Source: Phymorhynchus buccinoides (lineage: Eukaryota > Mollusca > Gastropoda > Neogastropoda > Raphitomidae). Taken from it: a stretch of 64,000 nucleotides of DNA. How positions within the stretch are numbered: position 1 is the first letter of the stretch; the number at the start of each line of letters is the position of its first letter. The translations under genes were made by a program, and so were the position numbers. A model generated the notes under the pieces. It was not told the DNA's origin, did not search any database, and saw nothing but the letters and a program-made list of their open reading frames with translations. Location of the stretch: positions 39,182,509 to 39,246,508 of the forward strand of contig CM065690.1 in assembly GCA_017654935.2 (NCBI GenBank). The letters are read 5' to 3'. Positions 1 to 12,300 of the stretch are shown here, piece by piece.

Positions 1-694
1 ACTTTTGGTCAAGCTTGTGTAAATCATGTGAATTTTCTTGGGATTTTCTTATCTGCTTGTATACAGGGTACAATGATTCAGTGACAAACACCGATATCCC
101 GAGGCCCCGGTCATAGGTTATTGACCTATTAAAATTCAAAATGTCCTATTGTGTTCTTCCCTGTCAGGACAATTGTCTGGTTACATTTTTAACACTGGCA
201 CACTTTCTTATTGATTTCTGCAAGAACCAGGACATTGTCTTATTGATTTCTCTTGTCTCAGGACAGTTTGTCCTATCACTTTTCGATCCTTGGTACATTA
301 CTGTGATTAGCATTAACGTGTGGAGGCAATACTAGTAGCAGGGTTTTTGTTGAGGGCTATAGCCTATTGTATGTTTCATTAAATGCTTTTATTCTCAAGC
401 CTACAACATGTTCAACCTTCTCTTTTTTTTAAATAAAAAGATCGTGTGCATACTATATATTATTACACTGTTGGGGCACGTGCCTGTGCTGGAGTTCAGC
501 TTCTTTTTTATTGACCTTTTTGTATTTTGACCCCCTTTTTTATAGTGAGTTTTAGTCAGAATCCGTTTCTTTCTATGTGCGATTCAATCTTGTTTTAATC
601 ACTTGCCATTTTACCACTGACGAAGACGAATAAACGTCGGAATATTTGGACATTTTATATCTTGTTTGTTGGCGGGTTTTTTTTTCTTTTTAAA

Positions 695-1078
695 GTTTGT
701 ATATATATATATGGACAATCCATAAACAAAATTGATGATTTAAATCATGAGACTGAAATGCATTTATATGTATTGCGAGTATAATCTTTGTATATATATT
801 ATATGGACAATCCATTTACAAAATTGATGATTTAAATCATGAGACTGAAATGCATTTATATGTATTGTGAGTATAATCTTTGTATATATATATATATATA
901 TGGACAATCCATTTACAAAATTGATGATTTAAATCATGAGACTGAAATGCATTTATATGTATTGTGATTATAATCTTTGTATATATATATATATATGGAC
1001 AATCCATTTACAAAATTGATGATTTAAATCATGAGACTGAAATGCATTTATATGTATTGTGAGTATAATCTTTATGTA
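695..1078. repeat. Tandem repeat, about 95 bp, four copies
   Basis: Unit contains (TA)n then TGGACAATCCAT and a palindromic GATGATTTAAATCATGAG. Copies begin near 707, 803, 898 and 993 and are nearly identical except for the (TA)n length. Confidence 0.85.
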
Positions 1079-1950
1079 TTTATGGTACAATGTGATAAAT
1101 CAGGATGTGAGAAAGACTTCTTTTTTTTCAAAACGTGAGGTGAAAGAAGTTACAGCTTTATTATGTGTACATTGAATCAAAATGACAGAAGTTAGAGCTA
1201 TAAAAGAATGAAGCAGTTATCGAGTTAAGCAGTAAATAGAAATTGAGGTTTGCCTGACAATAAGATTGAGATAATCAGACTAAACATTTTGTATACAAAT
1301 TGAGAAACCAAAGGTATGGTTGGTTATTTATTAAACAGAAAAGTGCAACATTGCTTGTCAAATTTGTGGTTGGATATGAATGACCAGGATCTGTACTAAT
1401 ATTCTGTACAAAATCATTCCACCAAGAACATTATGCTTTTGCCTTTGTTCAATATAACCAGGCATGGTAGTGGGGGCAAAGTGGTTTTCAAGGAAAATGG
1501 CCGGGGGTCCAGGGGGCCGAAGAAAATTCAATAAATGAGAGTGAAATTTTCACTTTTTCATGCCATGTCATATAATGCATTTTTTAATAAGTTTCAAACT
1601 GTTTCGCAGATTTTCCGCGATTCGTGGAGGTCTACCATGCCTGTATAACATGAAAAACCATGAGTGGATTTTAGTTCAAATCAAGTTAAAAAGTTACGGT
1701 ATCACCAAAACTATGTTTTGTTTGATTATGTCAAAACAAACATTTCTTCTTTTTTTTTAATCACATAACATCTTTTATGATATTTAAAAAATGTTCTTTT
1801 CTTGCAAGCAGTAATCCAACAAAAACAAAATCCTTCAATTTTGACCAATCTTTTACAGAAGAAATGTGCACACCTTTATCTTATGTGCTTAGAAATTATT
1901 TAACGCTCACCCTGTGGTCAATGGACAAAGTGGATATGTTGTTGTCGTAC

Positions 1951-2005
1951 CTTGGCTTAAAGACTCCAGGGATTATCCCAACAGCCAAAGCATTTGAGCA
2001 AGCGC
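1951..2005 (+). mobile_element. SINE-like repeat, end fragment
   Basis: CTTGGCTTAAAGACTCCAGG and ATCCCAACAGC match one end of the dispersed repeat at 41559-41850. Confidence 0.6.
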
Positions 2006-2734
2006 ACGGACAAGACGAATGGATGGATAGGTTAAATTACATGACTTAGTAAATCCTACAAAAATACTTTATTATTGTTATTTTTAAACATAATCATAAT
2101 CAATGATATAAAAAAATCTATGAATGAAATAAAACATGATGTGAATTGAAAGGAGACAACAAAAAAGCATAAAAATACAACCATGTTTGGGGCGGATCAG
2201 CCAGTCATAGAAGAGGGGAGGGGGTAGCTCCAAGTGGTCAGTTGGGGTGGGGTGATGGGTCTGGGGGGATTGCCTCCCAGAAGCTGATGATAATTTGAAT
2301 GTAAAACTAAAAGATGCAATCAAGGCTTCTCGTGAGAGAATAACTGTCGCATGGAAGTACAATTTGTCTTCCTCTTTTTCTTTCCATTTTTTGTCTGAGA
2401 GGGTGGAACCCCTGTAACCCCCCTCAAATCCATCTTTGATGCAGTACCAAGTCCATGACAGCAATGTGTAGTGAATGGGCTGAGACTATAAACTCTTTTG
2501 TTTCCTTGTGTCCTTTCTGTGTTTTTGTTGTTTTGTCTTTGCCATATAAATTTGGGGGGGGCAGAGAGCTCCGTCTGCCCCCCCTCCTCGAAGCCAGGGG
2601 GGGCAGCTGCCCCGTTCCTACGCCAGTAATATTTAAAAAATTGTTAGCTACATTGCATCTTTGTATACACTTCCTTGAAATTAGCTCTTTATAACAACAA
2701 AAATAGGAAAGAATGAAAGTTTTTTAAAAATGAC

Positions 2735-3030
2735 TTGGCATGAGGCTGTGTCAGACCACTTGACATAGGCTAGAACACCAAGGCTACATCAAAATGTTAT
2801 GTTCTACATGGTTGTGCGGGGATTGTCTTAAGCCATGACAAGCTCCTAGCATAACATCATCAGTCTAAAATCCTCTGAAGTCGGAGTGTGGCTACCCACG
2901 TGGTGGGGAAATAAAAAACAGTCACACACGGAGCGTTCTCATCCCTGGCTGGTGCATTTGTGCCATAGTGTTCAAGTGTTTCAGCTGTTGGGATGATCCC
3001 TGGAGTCTTTAAGTCAGGGTAAGACAACAA
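2735..3030 (-). mobile_element. SINE-like dispersed repeat, near full length
   Basis: About 290 bp, minus orientation relative to 41559-41850. Shares GCTGTGTCAGACC at one end, a central TGATGCATTTGT-like block and CCTGGAGTCTTTAAG at the other. Copies also at 37418-37710 and 54436-54695. Confidence 0.75.
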
Positions 3031-3127
3031 ACAAACAAAGTAAAAGAAATTACTGACGGTACTGATAACTGGTTCTGTTGGACTAAAAAGATTACACACC
3101 CTTAAATATGCAATAAACCAACCATGC

Positions 3128-3300
3128 ACACCGCCTTGGCTTAAGGCTCTCCCAAAGACGGAATGTGGCTGCCCACGTAGCGGGGTAATCAAAAACGGTC
3201 ACACACATAATGTTGTCATCCGTAGCTGATGCATTGTACCACAGTGTTCAAGTGCTTCTGCTGTTGGGATGATACCTGGAGTCTTTTAGCCATGGTAAGC
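3128..3300 (-). mobile_element. SINE-like dispersed repeat, internally deleted
   Basis: Same family as 2735-3030 but lacking the segment between CTTGGCTTAAGGCT and CCCAAAGACGGAATG. Confidence 0.65.
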
Positions 3301-5152
3301 CATCAACCAACCACCAATCATGCACACACTTTCTCACATAATTCAAAAACTGGAATAATTTCTCTTAACTGTTTTTTTTAATTTATTATAATGGACTAGA
3401 GAAAGTTACAAATATAAAAAGCAGCATAAACAAAATAAAGGTGATAAACGTTTACAGAAAACATTGATCTGCAAATCAAACTATGCATTCATGGAAAAAA
3501 AAAGTAATAAAATCTGTGCAAAAAAATTGCAAGCATTTGATTTCATTTGTGCTCTAAATATAGAAAATGTTGCATAATGGTTATAGTCACTAAATACAAA
3601 TGTTGTGTGATTGTGTGTGAAAGTGTCCAGGTTACCACACTGGTCGTGAAGAGGCCCAAATCCTTATGATTAGCATTGCTTGTTAATTTTCACAATACGG
3701 TTGCACCATTTATTTACCCAAACAATGTATTCCTTCTGCAAAATGTTCACAAAGAGAGAACATTTCCTGCAACGGTAAGAAGTAGAAAAAAGTTAGTGTG
3801 TGCAGAAACTTAGCTGGGCACAGCAGTATCATTTCAATATTAGCATACAATCTTTATTTATAGGCACCATCTCCTTTTAAAGTATAAATAAAAAAACGAA
3901 TCTGTATAAAATGACATAAAACCAATGATTCTTCTTTGTTGTCGGTCGCTCAGACAGTTTCCTGTCAAATGAGCGCAGATGCAGAAATAGCTAGCCCCAG
4001 CATGTTCGCTTTCACCCAGAAACCAATAATTACATTCTTGTTGTAAATTTAACAAATCAATACCTCACTATCTTATCATAATAGTGATAATACTATATAT
4101 ACCGATCTTCAAGTAGCGCTAAAGAGGCCTGGAAGCGTGTGATATAAAACAATGTCCATATAATTTGCGTATATTAGCCCATAGGCTTAGTGTTGTAAAC
4201 CGTTGCTATTAGAAACTTGACGTCACAGTTATTTATCTTGACAAATCAATACACTCGCATGCGACTATCTGCAGTACTCAAACCATATTTTCTTTATTTG
4301 CATCAAGTGATGTTTAGTAAAACAAAAAGCCCAAACATACTCCTAACCCTGTGCCTTAACCCGATAAATGCAAAAGGTTGTTTCTGATGAACATTTTAAT
4401 GTGAATAGTAACTTTTAGTGAAATTGCAAATTATAAAAATAGCGGCCAGTAACCTTAACTCAAGGTAGTGTCACTGCAAATAGCGCCAGACACCAAAACA
4501 CGTCATCTTAGTCTTACGCAATCACTGAAATTACGTCATCATTGAAAGTTCGTCATTTTAAAGTTCACTATGGCCTGTGATTGCAGTTAAAACGAATATG
4601 TCATTGTAAAGGCTATTTTTTTATACAGCAAATTCCAGTAGGTTCATGTTTCGATTAATAATCAGTTTCCTTTCATAATGTATCAATGAGCAAGATCAAA
4701 ATAGCTCACGACTTTCTAACTTGGAGAACTATATTATTTGTGGATGAGTGGGATTTTCTTGCTACGGTGAAGTGGTTAGTATTATTTTAGATCTGCATGC
4801 ATGGCCGTCTCGCTTCTTCGTGGCATGTTTGATTATCATCTGAAAGAGGTAAAATATCGGTATATATCCGTTATTAGGATTTGTGAGTGAGATATTGCAA
4901 ATCCCAATAACTGATATTGTTGCCACCCAGACATCCCAATTTAACCAATTTAAAGTTCAATATTTTATGATCTAATACTCAATCTGCATCAGCACACTGG
5001 TCACTAGTTCTAACCCCTGATTGAAATATCAATACACTACTTGTGTCTGCATTCATTCGTTGAAATATTGATTGATTAATTTGATTATTCAATCTGCACC
5101 TCAAGTATCTGACGGATCGCACAAAAATATGCCAATCTTTTGCTCACATGAG

Positions 5153-5470
5153 ACAACTTGTGTACACAATAAATCATTTAATTTTCTTAAATGTAAAACA
5201 ATTTTAATATTCATCAAAGATGCCAATCAGCCTAAAACTGACTCTCGTAAGCGGTCTTTGACCTTGTCTTTAAAACTGCTGGTTCTTGCCTAATTTGAAG
5301 TGTCTGCAAGGTCATCAAACTTGTGAATAAATCAAGACAACTGGCGTACACAATAAATCATTTCATTTTCTTAATTATGCAACTTCAACATTAATCAAAT
5401 ATGCCAATCAATATTAAAAACTGGCTCTCTTATGCCATCTCTTTAGAAATGCTGGTTCTTGCCTGGTAAG
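5153..5470. repeat. Imperfect 185-bp tandem duplication
   Basis: 5153-5293 and 5338-5470 share GTACACAATAAATCATTT, ATGCCAATCA and CTGGTTCTTGCCT in the same order. Confidence 0.7.
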
Positions 5471-5483
5471 TGCAATATATGTG

Positions 5484-5967
5484 CAGACCTGTTTACCATC
5501 CCAATTTTGCCGTAATTTTTACGGGGGGAAAGTCAAATTACGGCTACGAAAAAATAAATACGGGGGGAAAAATCCTAAATATAAAAAATAGCCACTACAG
5601 TTGCGTCGGTAAGCGAAGCTTTTGAAACGATGCGGTGAAAAGTCATTTCGCGCCATTTCCTTTTCTGTTCCAAAATGGCGTCCAAGCGAGTGCATTCCGA
5701 AGCTTCTGGTCGAAAATCAAAAGAAAAGACATCAAAAGTGGCACAGAAATTCCGGGAAAGTTACCTCAAAATTCCAGGAATACGTCGTTCAGCACTAGGT
5801 GACGAACATGTGTTCTGTGTCTACTGCTCGACGGACATTAGTATTGCACACTCAGGTCAGTACGATATCGACGTTCATTGGTCACGCGTTGGATTAGTTT
5901 TCTTTTCAAAATTATGTTTTTTTGTTTCAGAAATTACAACTTTGCAAAATAGGGGTAAACAGGTCTG
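5484..5967. mobile_element. Terminal-inverted-repeat element with 6-bp target duplication
   Basis: 484 bp bounded by CAGACCTGTTTACC and GGTAAACAGGTCTG, flanked by TATGTG on both sides (5478-5483 and 5968-5973). A second element with the same ends lies at 21407-21851. The interior includes an open frame at 5675. Family not assigned; six-base duplications exclude hAT (8), Tc1 (2) and piggyBac (4). Confidence 0.8.
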
Positions 5968-5980
5968 TATGTGTGAATAA
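5675..5980 (+). pseudogene. Transposon-borne fragment, zinc-finger-like N-terminus
   Basis: An ATG in ATGGCG context opens MASKRVHSEASGRKSKEKTS, a Lys-rich stretch, then HVFCVYCSTDISIAHSG. The last holds a C-x2-C pair and SIAHSG, resembling the start of the zinc-finger domain found in many domesticated or transposon proteins. The His pair expected next is lost where the frame runs into non-coding sequence and the element ends. Probably a captured or ancestral first exon; not a working gene. Confidence 0.5.
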
Positions 5981-7734
5981 ATGAACTCCAAAAGCAGTTG
6001 CGGTACATCCTATACTTATGAAGAAAACATTTAAACGTAAAAAAACACATAATTAGCAGCAGTTGAGGTAAGCATGCAATCTCAAAACTGGTAAAGCATG
6101 GCAAATTTTTCCTTTTGTACAGTATATAACATCTGTAAATACCATTTAACAAGAGTACTACAATGCATATTCTGTTGCTAGTGGGTACTTTGCACTAACA
6201 ATAATAAAGAACATGAAAAAAATCTAACCACATGTCTATCAGCAAGAAAAAAAGGTAAAATTTGATGTTCCACAAATAGTGATAACACCACTGAGCTAAA
6301 AGTTTAATTAGTCTACTTTTTAAAAAAAAAAGCAGTTAAAAATATATTGTAGTGGAAAGAAAATGCAGATATAATCATTAAAAGTATATACATACTTTTT
6401 TTTTCTAAATTCAAAATACAACACTAATAGGATATAACTATATGTTACACACACATCATGTACTCGCATGCACACACACTTACATTAAAAAGGGAATGGA
6501 AATGGTTTTGTCACGCAAAAATCACAGTGAATATTATTAAAAAGGAGGGGTTAGAGAAAAAGGACATAAACATCAATATTTTCAAAAAGGTAAAATTAGT
6601 TCCTATACAGGAAACAAGAATAAATTCCAAGTGAATAATAAGCAACTTATTCAGTTATCACATACTATTCTATTAAAACAACAGCAAAACGCAGGAGATC
6701 ACACATGCAGAATAAGAATATAGCAAAGGAAAAAATATGGTTTAATCACTTTGAGCATGTATATACAGGTCCTATTTTCCCAAATGAACACAGTACGAGT
6801 GGGATCAACTTTCTTGAAGCCCACTTCTCTTTAACAGTAACAAAGTTAGCTCTCCAACATGTTTTGGCCACAGGGACACACATAAACAGACAAGCTCCTT
6901 TCAATGGCAGACAAGTGACCTCACACAGCCTACAACCATATCCTTCAGAAATCTCATTTGTGTACAAGATGTATATCTCGATACACAAGATGACACGACA
7001 GAACTGCAAGCAGAAGCCTAGAACAAATGACAGTCCATGGACCACATACAACAGACTACTGTAACAGCACAACAGTTTCTAGACAATATAAACAAGCAAA
7101 ACTATCAGGACATCGGATCACAGGACAGCTTTCTTAGAAGATAAGACAGTATCAGCTGTAGACATTCCTTGCATTTTTATTGGTTGTCCAACCAATCTTC
7201 CAATCCTTTTTACTTTATTGCTGACAGAAAGGTCAGCTAAAAGTGCTTTATTATGCTGCAACATACCCGGTACATTTGAATGTACACATCAACAACAACA
7301 AACAAGTTCAAAAGATTACAAAAAACCCAGGTTTGCATCATAATGAAGATGCCATTACAATGTGTTTTATAAAAGAAAACACTTTTGGAAACGGGGTTAT
7401 GACACGAAATGTAAAAAATTAGGGTAAGATGTTCATTGGTATCAAATAAAAGGGGGGAAAATAGGGAGGGGAGAGATAAATCTTACAACAGAACAGCCCA
7501 GATTATAAAATGGGTTATATTGAATGAAAGAGAAACCAGGGTAATGAGCTGGGCAATATCAAATAACAATAAGAAAGAAGTCGAGGTTGTGAGCACACTG
7601 GGATTATGTGCCAAGTTATACTGAAACGTAAAGAAGTTGTGGTTGAGGGGATGACAAAATATGGACTATACTAAGAAGGCAAGGGGAGGGGCTGTATTAA
7701 ATTATAGAAAAGCTGAGGGCTTTGGGGATATTCT

Positions 7735-8984
7735 AAATGACAGAGAAGTCAAAAACTGTAGTGGGATGAGATGACATTAAATTAACTAATGGGCTATTCT
7801 AAATGATGGAGAAGTCAGCACTGAGTTAAGGTGAGAGAGGGGCTATATCTAATGACAAAAAGTAACCAGACATTGGAGTTATTCTAAATGATGGAGAAGT
7901 CAGCACTGAGTTAAGGTGAGAGAGGGGCTATATCTAAGTGACTGAGTTAAAAAGTAACCAAAAAAGAACATTGGAGTTATTCTAAATGATGGAGAAGTCA
8001 GCACTGAGTTAAGGTGAGAGAGGGGCTATATCTAATGACAAAAAGTAACCAGACATTGGAGTTATTCTAAATGATGGAGAAGTCAGGGCTGAGTTAAGGT
8101 GAGAGAGGGGGGCTATATCTAATGACAAAAAAGAACCAGACATTGGAGTTATTCTAAATGATGGAGAAGTCAGGGTTGTGGGCAGAAGGAGGGGCTGTAT
8201 TAAAGAACAGAAAAAAATCAAGATTGGAGTTATTGTAAAATAAATGAGAAATCAAAATTGTAGTGGGAAGAGATGGCGCTTAAATCAAATGACAGAATAA
8301 AAATCAGGGCTTGGGGGTTATTCTAAATGACAGGTAAGTCAGGGCTATGGGCACAGGGAGGGGATACATTAAAATAACAAAAAAGTCTAGGCTCAAAGTT
8401 AATCTAGATGACGGAGAAGTCAGGGTTGTGGGCACGGGGAGGGGATACATTAAAATAACAGAAAAAAGTCTAGGCTCAAAGTTAATCTAGATGACGGAGA
8501 AGTCGGGGCTATGGGCACAGGGAGGGGATACATTAAAAGAACAGAAAAAAGTCTGGGCTCAAAGCTAACCTAGATGACGGAGAAGTCAGGGTTGTGGGCA
8601 CAGGGAGGGGATACATTAAAAGAACAGAAAAAAGTCTGGGCTCAAAGCTAACCTAGATGACGGAGAAGTCAGGGTTGTGGGCACAGGGAGGGGATACATT
8701 AAAAGAACAGAAAAAAGTCTGGGCTCAAAGCTAACCTAGATGACGGAGAAGTCGGGATTATGGGCACAGGGAGGGGATACATTAAAAGAACAGAAAAAAG
8801 TCTGGGCTCAAAGGTAATCTAGATGACGGAGAAGTCGGGATTATGGGCACAGGGAGGGGATACATTAAAAGAACAGAAAAAAGTCTGGGCTCAAAGGTAA
8901 TCTAGATGACGGAGAAGTCGGGATTATGGGCACAGGGAGGGGATACATTAAAAGAACAGAAAAAAGTCTGGGCTCAAAGCTAAC
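7735..8984 (-). repeat. Tandem array of the GRIN1 C-terminal codons and stop (about 15 copies)
   Basis: Units average about 83 bp. Each contains on the transcript strand a close match to the end of exon 17b, GACTTCTCCGTCATCTAG (D-F-S-V-I-stop), plus part of the preceding PIIP-coding stretch and then an A/C-rich spacer. The units nearest the gene (8400-8984) are nearly identical; those at 7735-8340 are shorter and more diverged. The array lies just past the true stop, so in the 3' UTR of the long GRIN1 form if that transcript extends this far. Confidence 0.85.
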
Positions 8985-9332
8985 CTAGATGACAGAGAAG
9001 TCGGGATTATGGGCAGGGTTATGCCAAGTGACGGTGCGGCCAGAGCGCACACTGCTGTGGGTCGGGGTGTACTGGGTGGGGCTTTCGCGATGATGGGCGG
9101 CGGCGGCAGCAGCGAAGGGGGTGGGGCTTCCCCGGGTGGGTGGGGGAGGGAAGTGGGCAGGGCCGAGAGCGTTGCTGCCGGTGGCTTCCACGAGGGACGG
9201 GCGGCGATAGGGGCGGGCGGGCATGTTGTTGCCCTCGGCGACAGCCTCCTGGTGCTTGTTCTGCAGAGCGTTGCTGGCTCGCTGCTGCTCCTCGCGCTGC
9301 TTCTGCAGGGTCTGTCGCAGGGTGCGCCGCTT
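8985..9332 (-). CDS. GRIN1: GRIN1 terminal exon 17b (long tail, PDZ-type end)
   Basis: 348 bp in phase 0 behind [27 protein letters not shown], then a Pro/Ala/Ser-rich stretch ([20 protein letters not shown]) and a final [10 protein letters not shown] before TAG. The 115-residue tail is basic and coiled-coil-like at first, then GC-rich and low in complexity. The last three residues S-V-I fit the class-I PDZ ligand pattern S/T-x-hydrophobic, functionally reminiscent of the STVV end of vertebrate GluN1 C2' forms. The GC content is much higher than its surroundings. The last codons and stop are repeated in the downstream array at 7735-8984. Confidence 0.85.
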   Translation of the reverse strand, partial: KRRTLRQTLQKQREEQQRASNALQNKHQEAVAEGNNMPARPYRRPSLVEATGSNALGPAHFPPPPTRGSPTPFAAAAAAHHRESPTQYTPTHSSVRSGRTVTWHNPAHNPDFSVI

Positions 9333-12300
9333 CTGAGCAACACAACACAGCGAAACTGGAGGTTAACTTACAGCTTAGTCAGGAAATCTACTGAGCTTCT
9401 GATACAGTAATAGACATATATTCAGCATCTGCTATGGTAAAAGATACTGCATTTTAGGGATTATAAGGCGATACTTTTTTTCCCAGAAAGGGACCCCTGT
9501 GCCTTTTAATATAACAAATAGTATAGTCACAAACTGTTACAACAAAATCAAAATTTTATGTAAAATTTGGAGGGTGCGCCTTGTAATGTGATGCACCTTA
9601 CAATCCATAAAAACGGTAGCAATCAAGGTTTTAGGAGTGCAAGAATATGTCAATGGAGTTTCTGGTACTTTGGGAAATATGTCAATTGAGTTATGGTACT
9701 ATGGATAAAACATTGATTGATTTACACTTATGTTCTTCATACATTAAAGTGATCATCTCAAGATAGCATATCAAGACTATAGAAAGAGACAACCAGTTTA
9801 AAATTACCCCCCACACACAAAAATTAGATACGAAAGAGGCAGGAGACAGAGGTCATTTTAAATTATATCTTTTATGTCTTCAACAATATATATACTTACA
9901 CATGCCCCCACGCACAGAGGATTACTACACATGCACCCACATACAACTGGTTTTTTCTTTCTATTTTTCAGCTGTAACATCAAGGATTTCTACACAAACC
10001 AGGAGATCCCAAAAGATACTGAAGGCAAAACCCCTTTCCCTGTGAAAAGAAACCCCAAAGAAAATAAAAGTCCACACAACAACCCACCATGCTTATTTAA
10101 AACATAATAACTTCTGCTATAATTGGGCAGATTCATAAACATATACAGCTGTGAGAGAAGATCATTTCAATACTCCTACACTGTAACAATTCACACACAC
10201 ACGCACGCACGCACGCACACACACAGTTACTGTCAAACACAGACTTCCAGCCATCAGTTTAGTTGGTTTGGGTGAATTTTAATCCAAGTCTTTAGCAATA
10301 TGAGGACAATAATTAAAGGCAGCTAAAGTTTGACTTGGAAAAGAAGCAATCATAACAGACAAGATAAATTATGTTATTTAATTGTACACATATCTTCTTG
10401 TGTGAATGACATCAATGACATCCTTTCAAAATATGTTCAGAAAAGTTCATTTTAGAAACAAATTAATGCATGTAAAGTGAAAGGTAATGGAAAATATACT
10501 GGTAGATTTTTTAAAGTTAAGGGTCTGTTCAGAAATCAAAATGGTGAATAACCTTATAATTAAAAGAGCATCACATTCTTTTACATTATTCACTTTCACA
10601 ATTAGTCTTCTTGTTTTCGTGATCTTGTTTTGATTAAGTGTATGTTTCCTCTTATGTGTGTGTTATTTTTCTATTAAGTTTCCTAAGTGCAGAAAGTAAA
10701 AGAACCAACCACTTTCTTTTACCCCATTCATCATGCATTAGTTTTACCCACAATTATGAGAACACAAAACAGTGGAAAGGACTATTAGTTGGTATTACTC
10801 CAGTACTTTCTATACCACCCTCGTATTGCATGTCAAAGAAAAGGTGAGACTAATGGATATGTTATAACAAGTTAAGCACTACAATACATCAGTCTTAGAG
10901 CATTTGAATAACACACTCATTAAATCAAACTGTTGTGGTTGAAGGACCAATAATTGGCAGGTGTTAGTATGCTCAGATTGACAAGTGACGGACTGGTATC
11001 AGTTTGCACTAACTAGTGAACGGTGTCAGTGCCAAGCCAAACTGATGAATGGCTTTAGTGTGTTAAGAAAATGGAGTGATCAATCAGAGGTGGCAACCTC
11101 TTCCCCATGCACCAGATAAACCCATCACACCATGTCACAGGCAGGCAGGCAGGCAGGTTGGCAGGCAGTGAAACAAAACCGCTGTCCACCCAACAGTTCA
11201 CATACCATATTTTGGGGATTAGTCTTTCAATACTGCGGGCATTTGTATTCTCAAGATCTGGGCCTTATCATTGTGATATCTTAGAAGTCCTTCTAAAGTA
11301 GCAGGGTTTTATAGGACTTTAGAAGGACTTCTACAATATCATGATAAAAGTCTCATACTATCTCAATGTGAATATAGGCCCTGATCTTTCCAGACTGGTT
11401 TACAGCTGACTGTGAAAGCCATAATTTCAGCAGTGAAGGAAAAATATCCTGAAATGCACAGGTGCTTCTACAAAATCCTGGGAAACCTGAAAAGCAGGGG
11501 TCCAGGGGCCACCTAGTCACCTAGTCCCTGGCGGGGTACAGGGGCAGCATCACTGTTGGGGGGAGGGGGGGTAGAGAGAGGGGGGGGGGGGGGGAGCATT
11601 GTCCCCCTGAAGCTGAAACGTTTTTTAAAAATGGGTTTGACTGGGTCTCCTTGAAGCACAGTACTAAGCTATGGCATGACATGGGCAGAGACAAGTGCTA
11701 GGGACAAAATATGCGAAGGTGAAAAGGGGAAGTTGCTCCTTAATTTTTTTAACAACCTAAAAAATTAAGGCAGAAGCCACTGCAAAACAAAAGAAAGAAA
11801 AAAAAGAGCTGAATGCAGGCACATAGCCTGAAGAGAAGCACCCATGCAAATGCAGTGACGCAACTAATCCCCAAAATGCAGTGAGTTTATTCATTCCCAG
11901 GGTTAGGTGTTATGAATCAGTCCAGTATATCATTCCAAGGTGGAGGACATTACCGCTTAGATTCGGGCAGCTAAATCTTCAGGTTGTTCCCTCAAAGTTT
12001 GCAGATACTGCCACGTTTCACGCAGCTTTTTACGCTTCTGAAAAACGCGGGGTGCAAAGAAACAACAACAGCTACATCATCACATCACCAACAGAATACA
12101 GCCAGCACAAAGTTAAAAAATATGAACATTTATAAATAAAAAGATGATAACAAAAGCTAAAGAAATAACAACGCAAAGCATAAACACAAGACAAAATTAT
12201 GTTATTTAGAGACCACATGGATTTGTTTTTAAAATAAAGCTAAACTTCACTTGTAAATAAGATTAAAAAAATAAAGCTAAGCTTCACTTGTAAGCTAAGA

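Larger units (their letters stand above)
1..7734. other. 3' flank of GRIN1 without a recognised gene
   Basis: AT-rich non-coding sequence. Apart from the separately listed 95-bp tandem repeat, SINE-like repeats, imperfect duplication (5153-5470) and TIR element (5484-5967), I see nothing I can name in 1-690, 1080-1950, 2010-2730, 3300-5150 and 5970-7734. Several TTTATT words at 7176-7251 could serve as AATAAA for the long GRIN1 transcript, but none stands out. Confidence 0.6.

Noticed and set aside
9009..9410. Plus-strand Gly-rich open frames over exon 17b
   Set aside because: Shadows of the GC-rich minus-strand exon, which is in phase with exon 16 and has a proper acceptor.
11881..12135. 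Plus-strand open frame over GRIN1 exon 17a
   Set aside because: Shadow of the minus-strand exon 17a; no family resemblance, whereas the minus strand has a phased acceptor, a stop and AATAAA.
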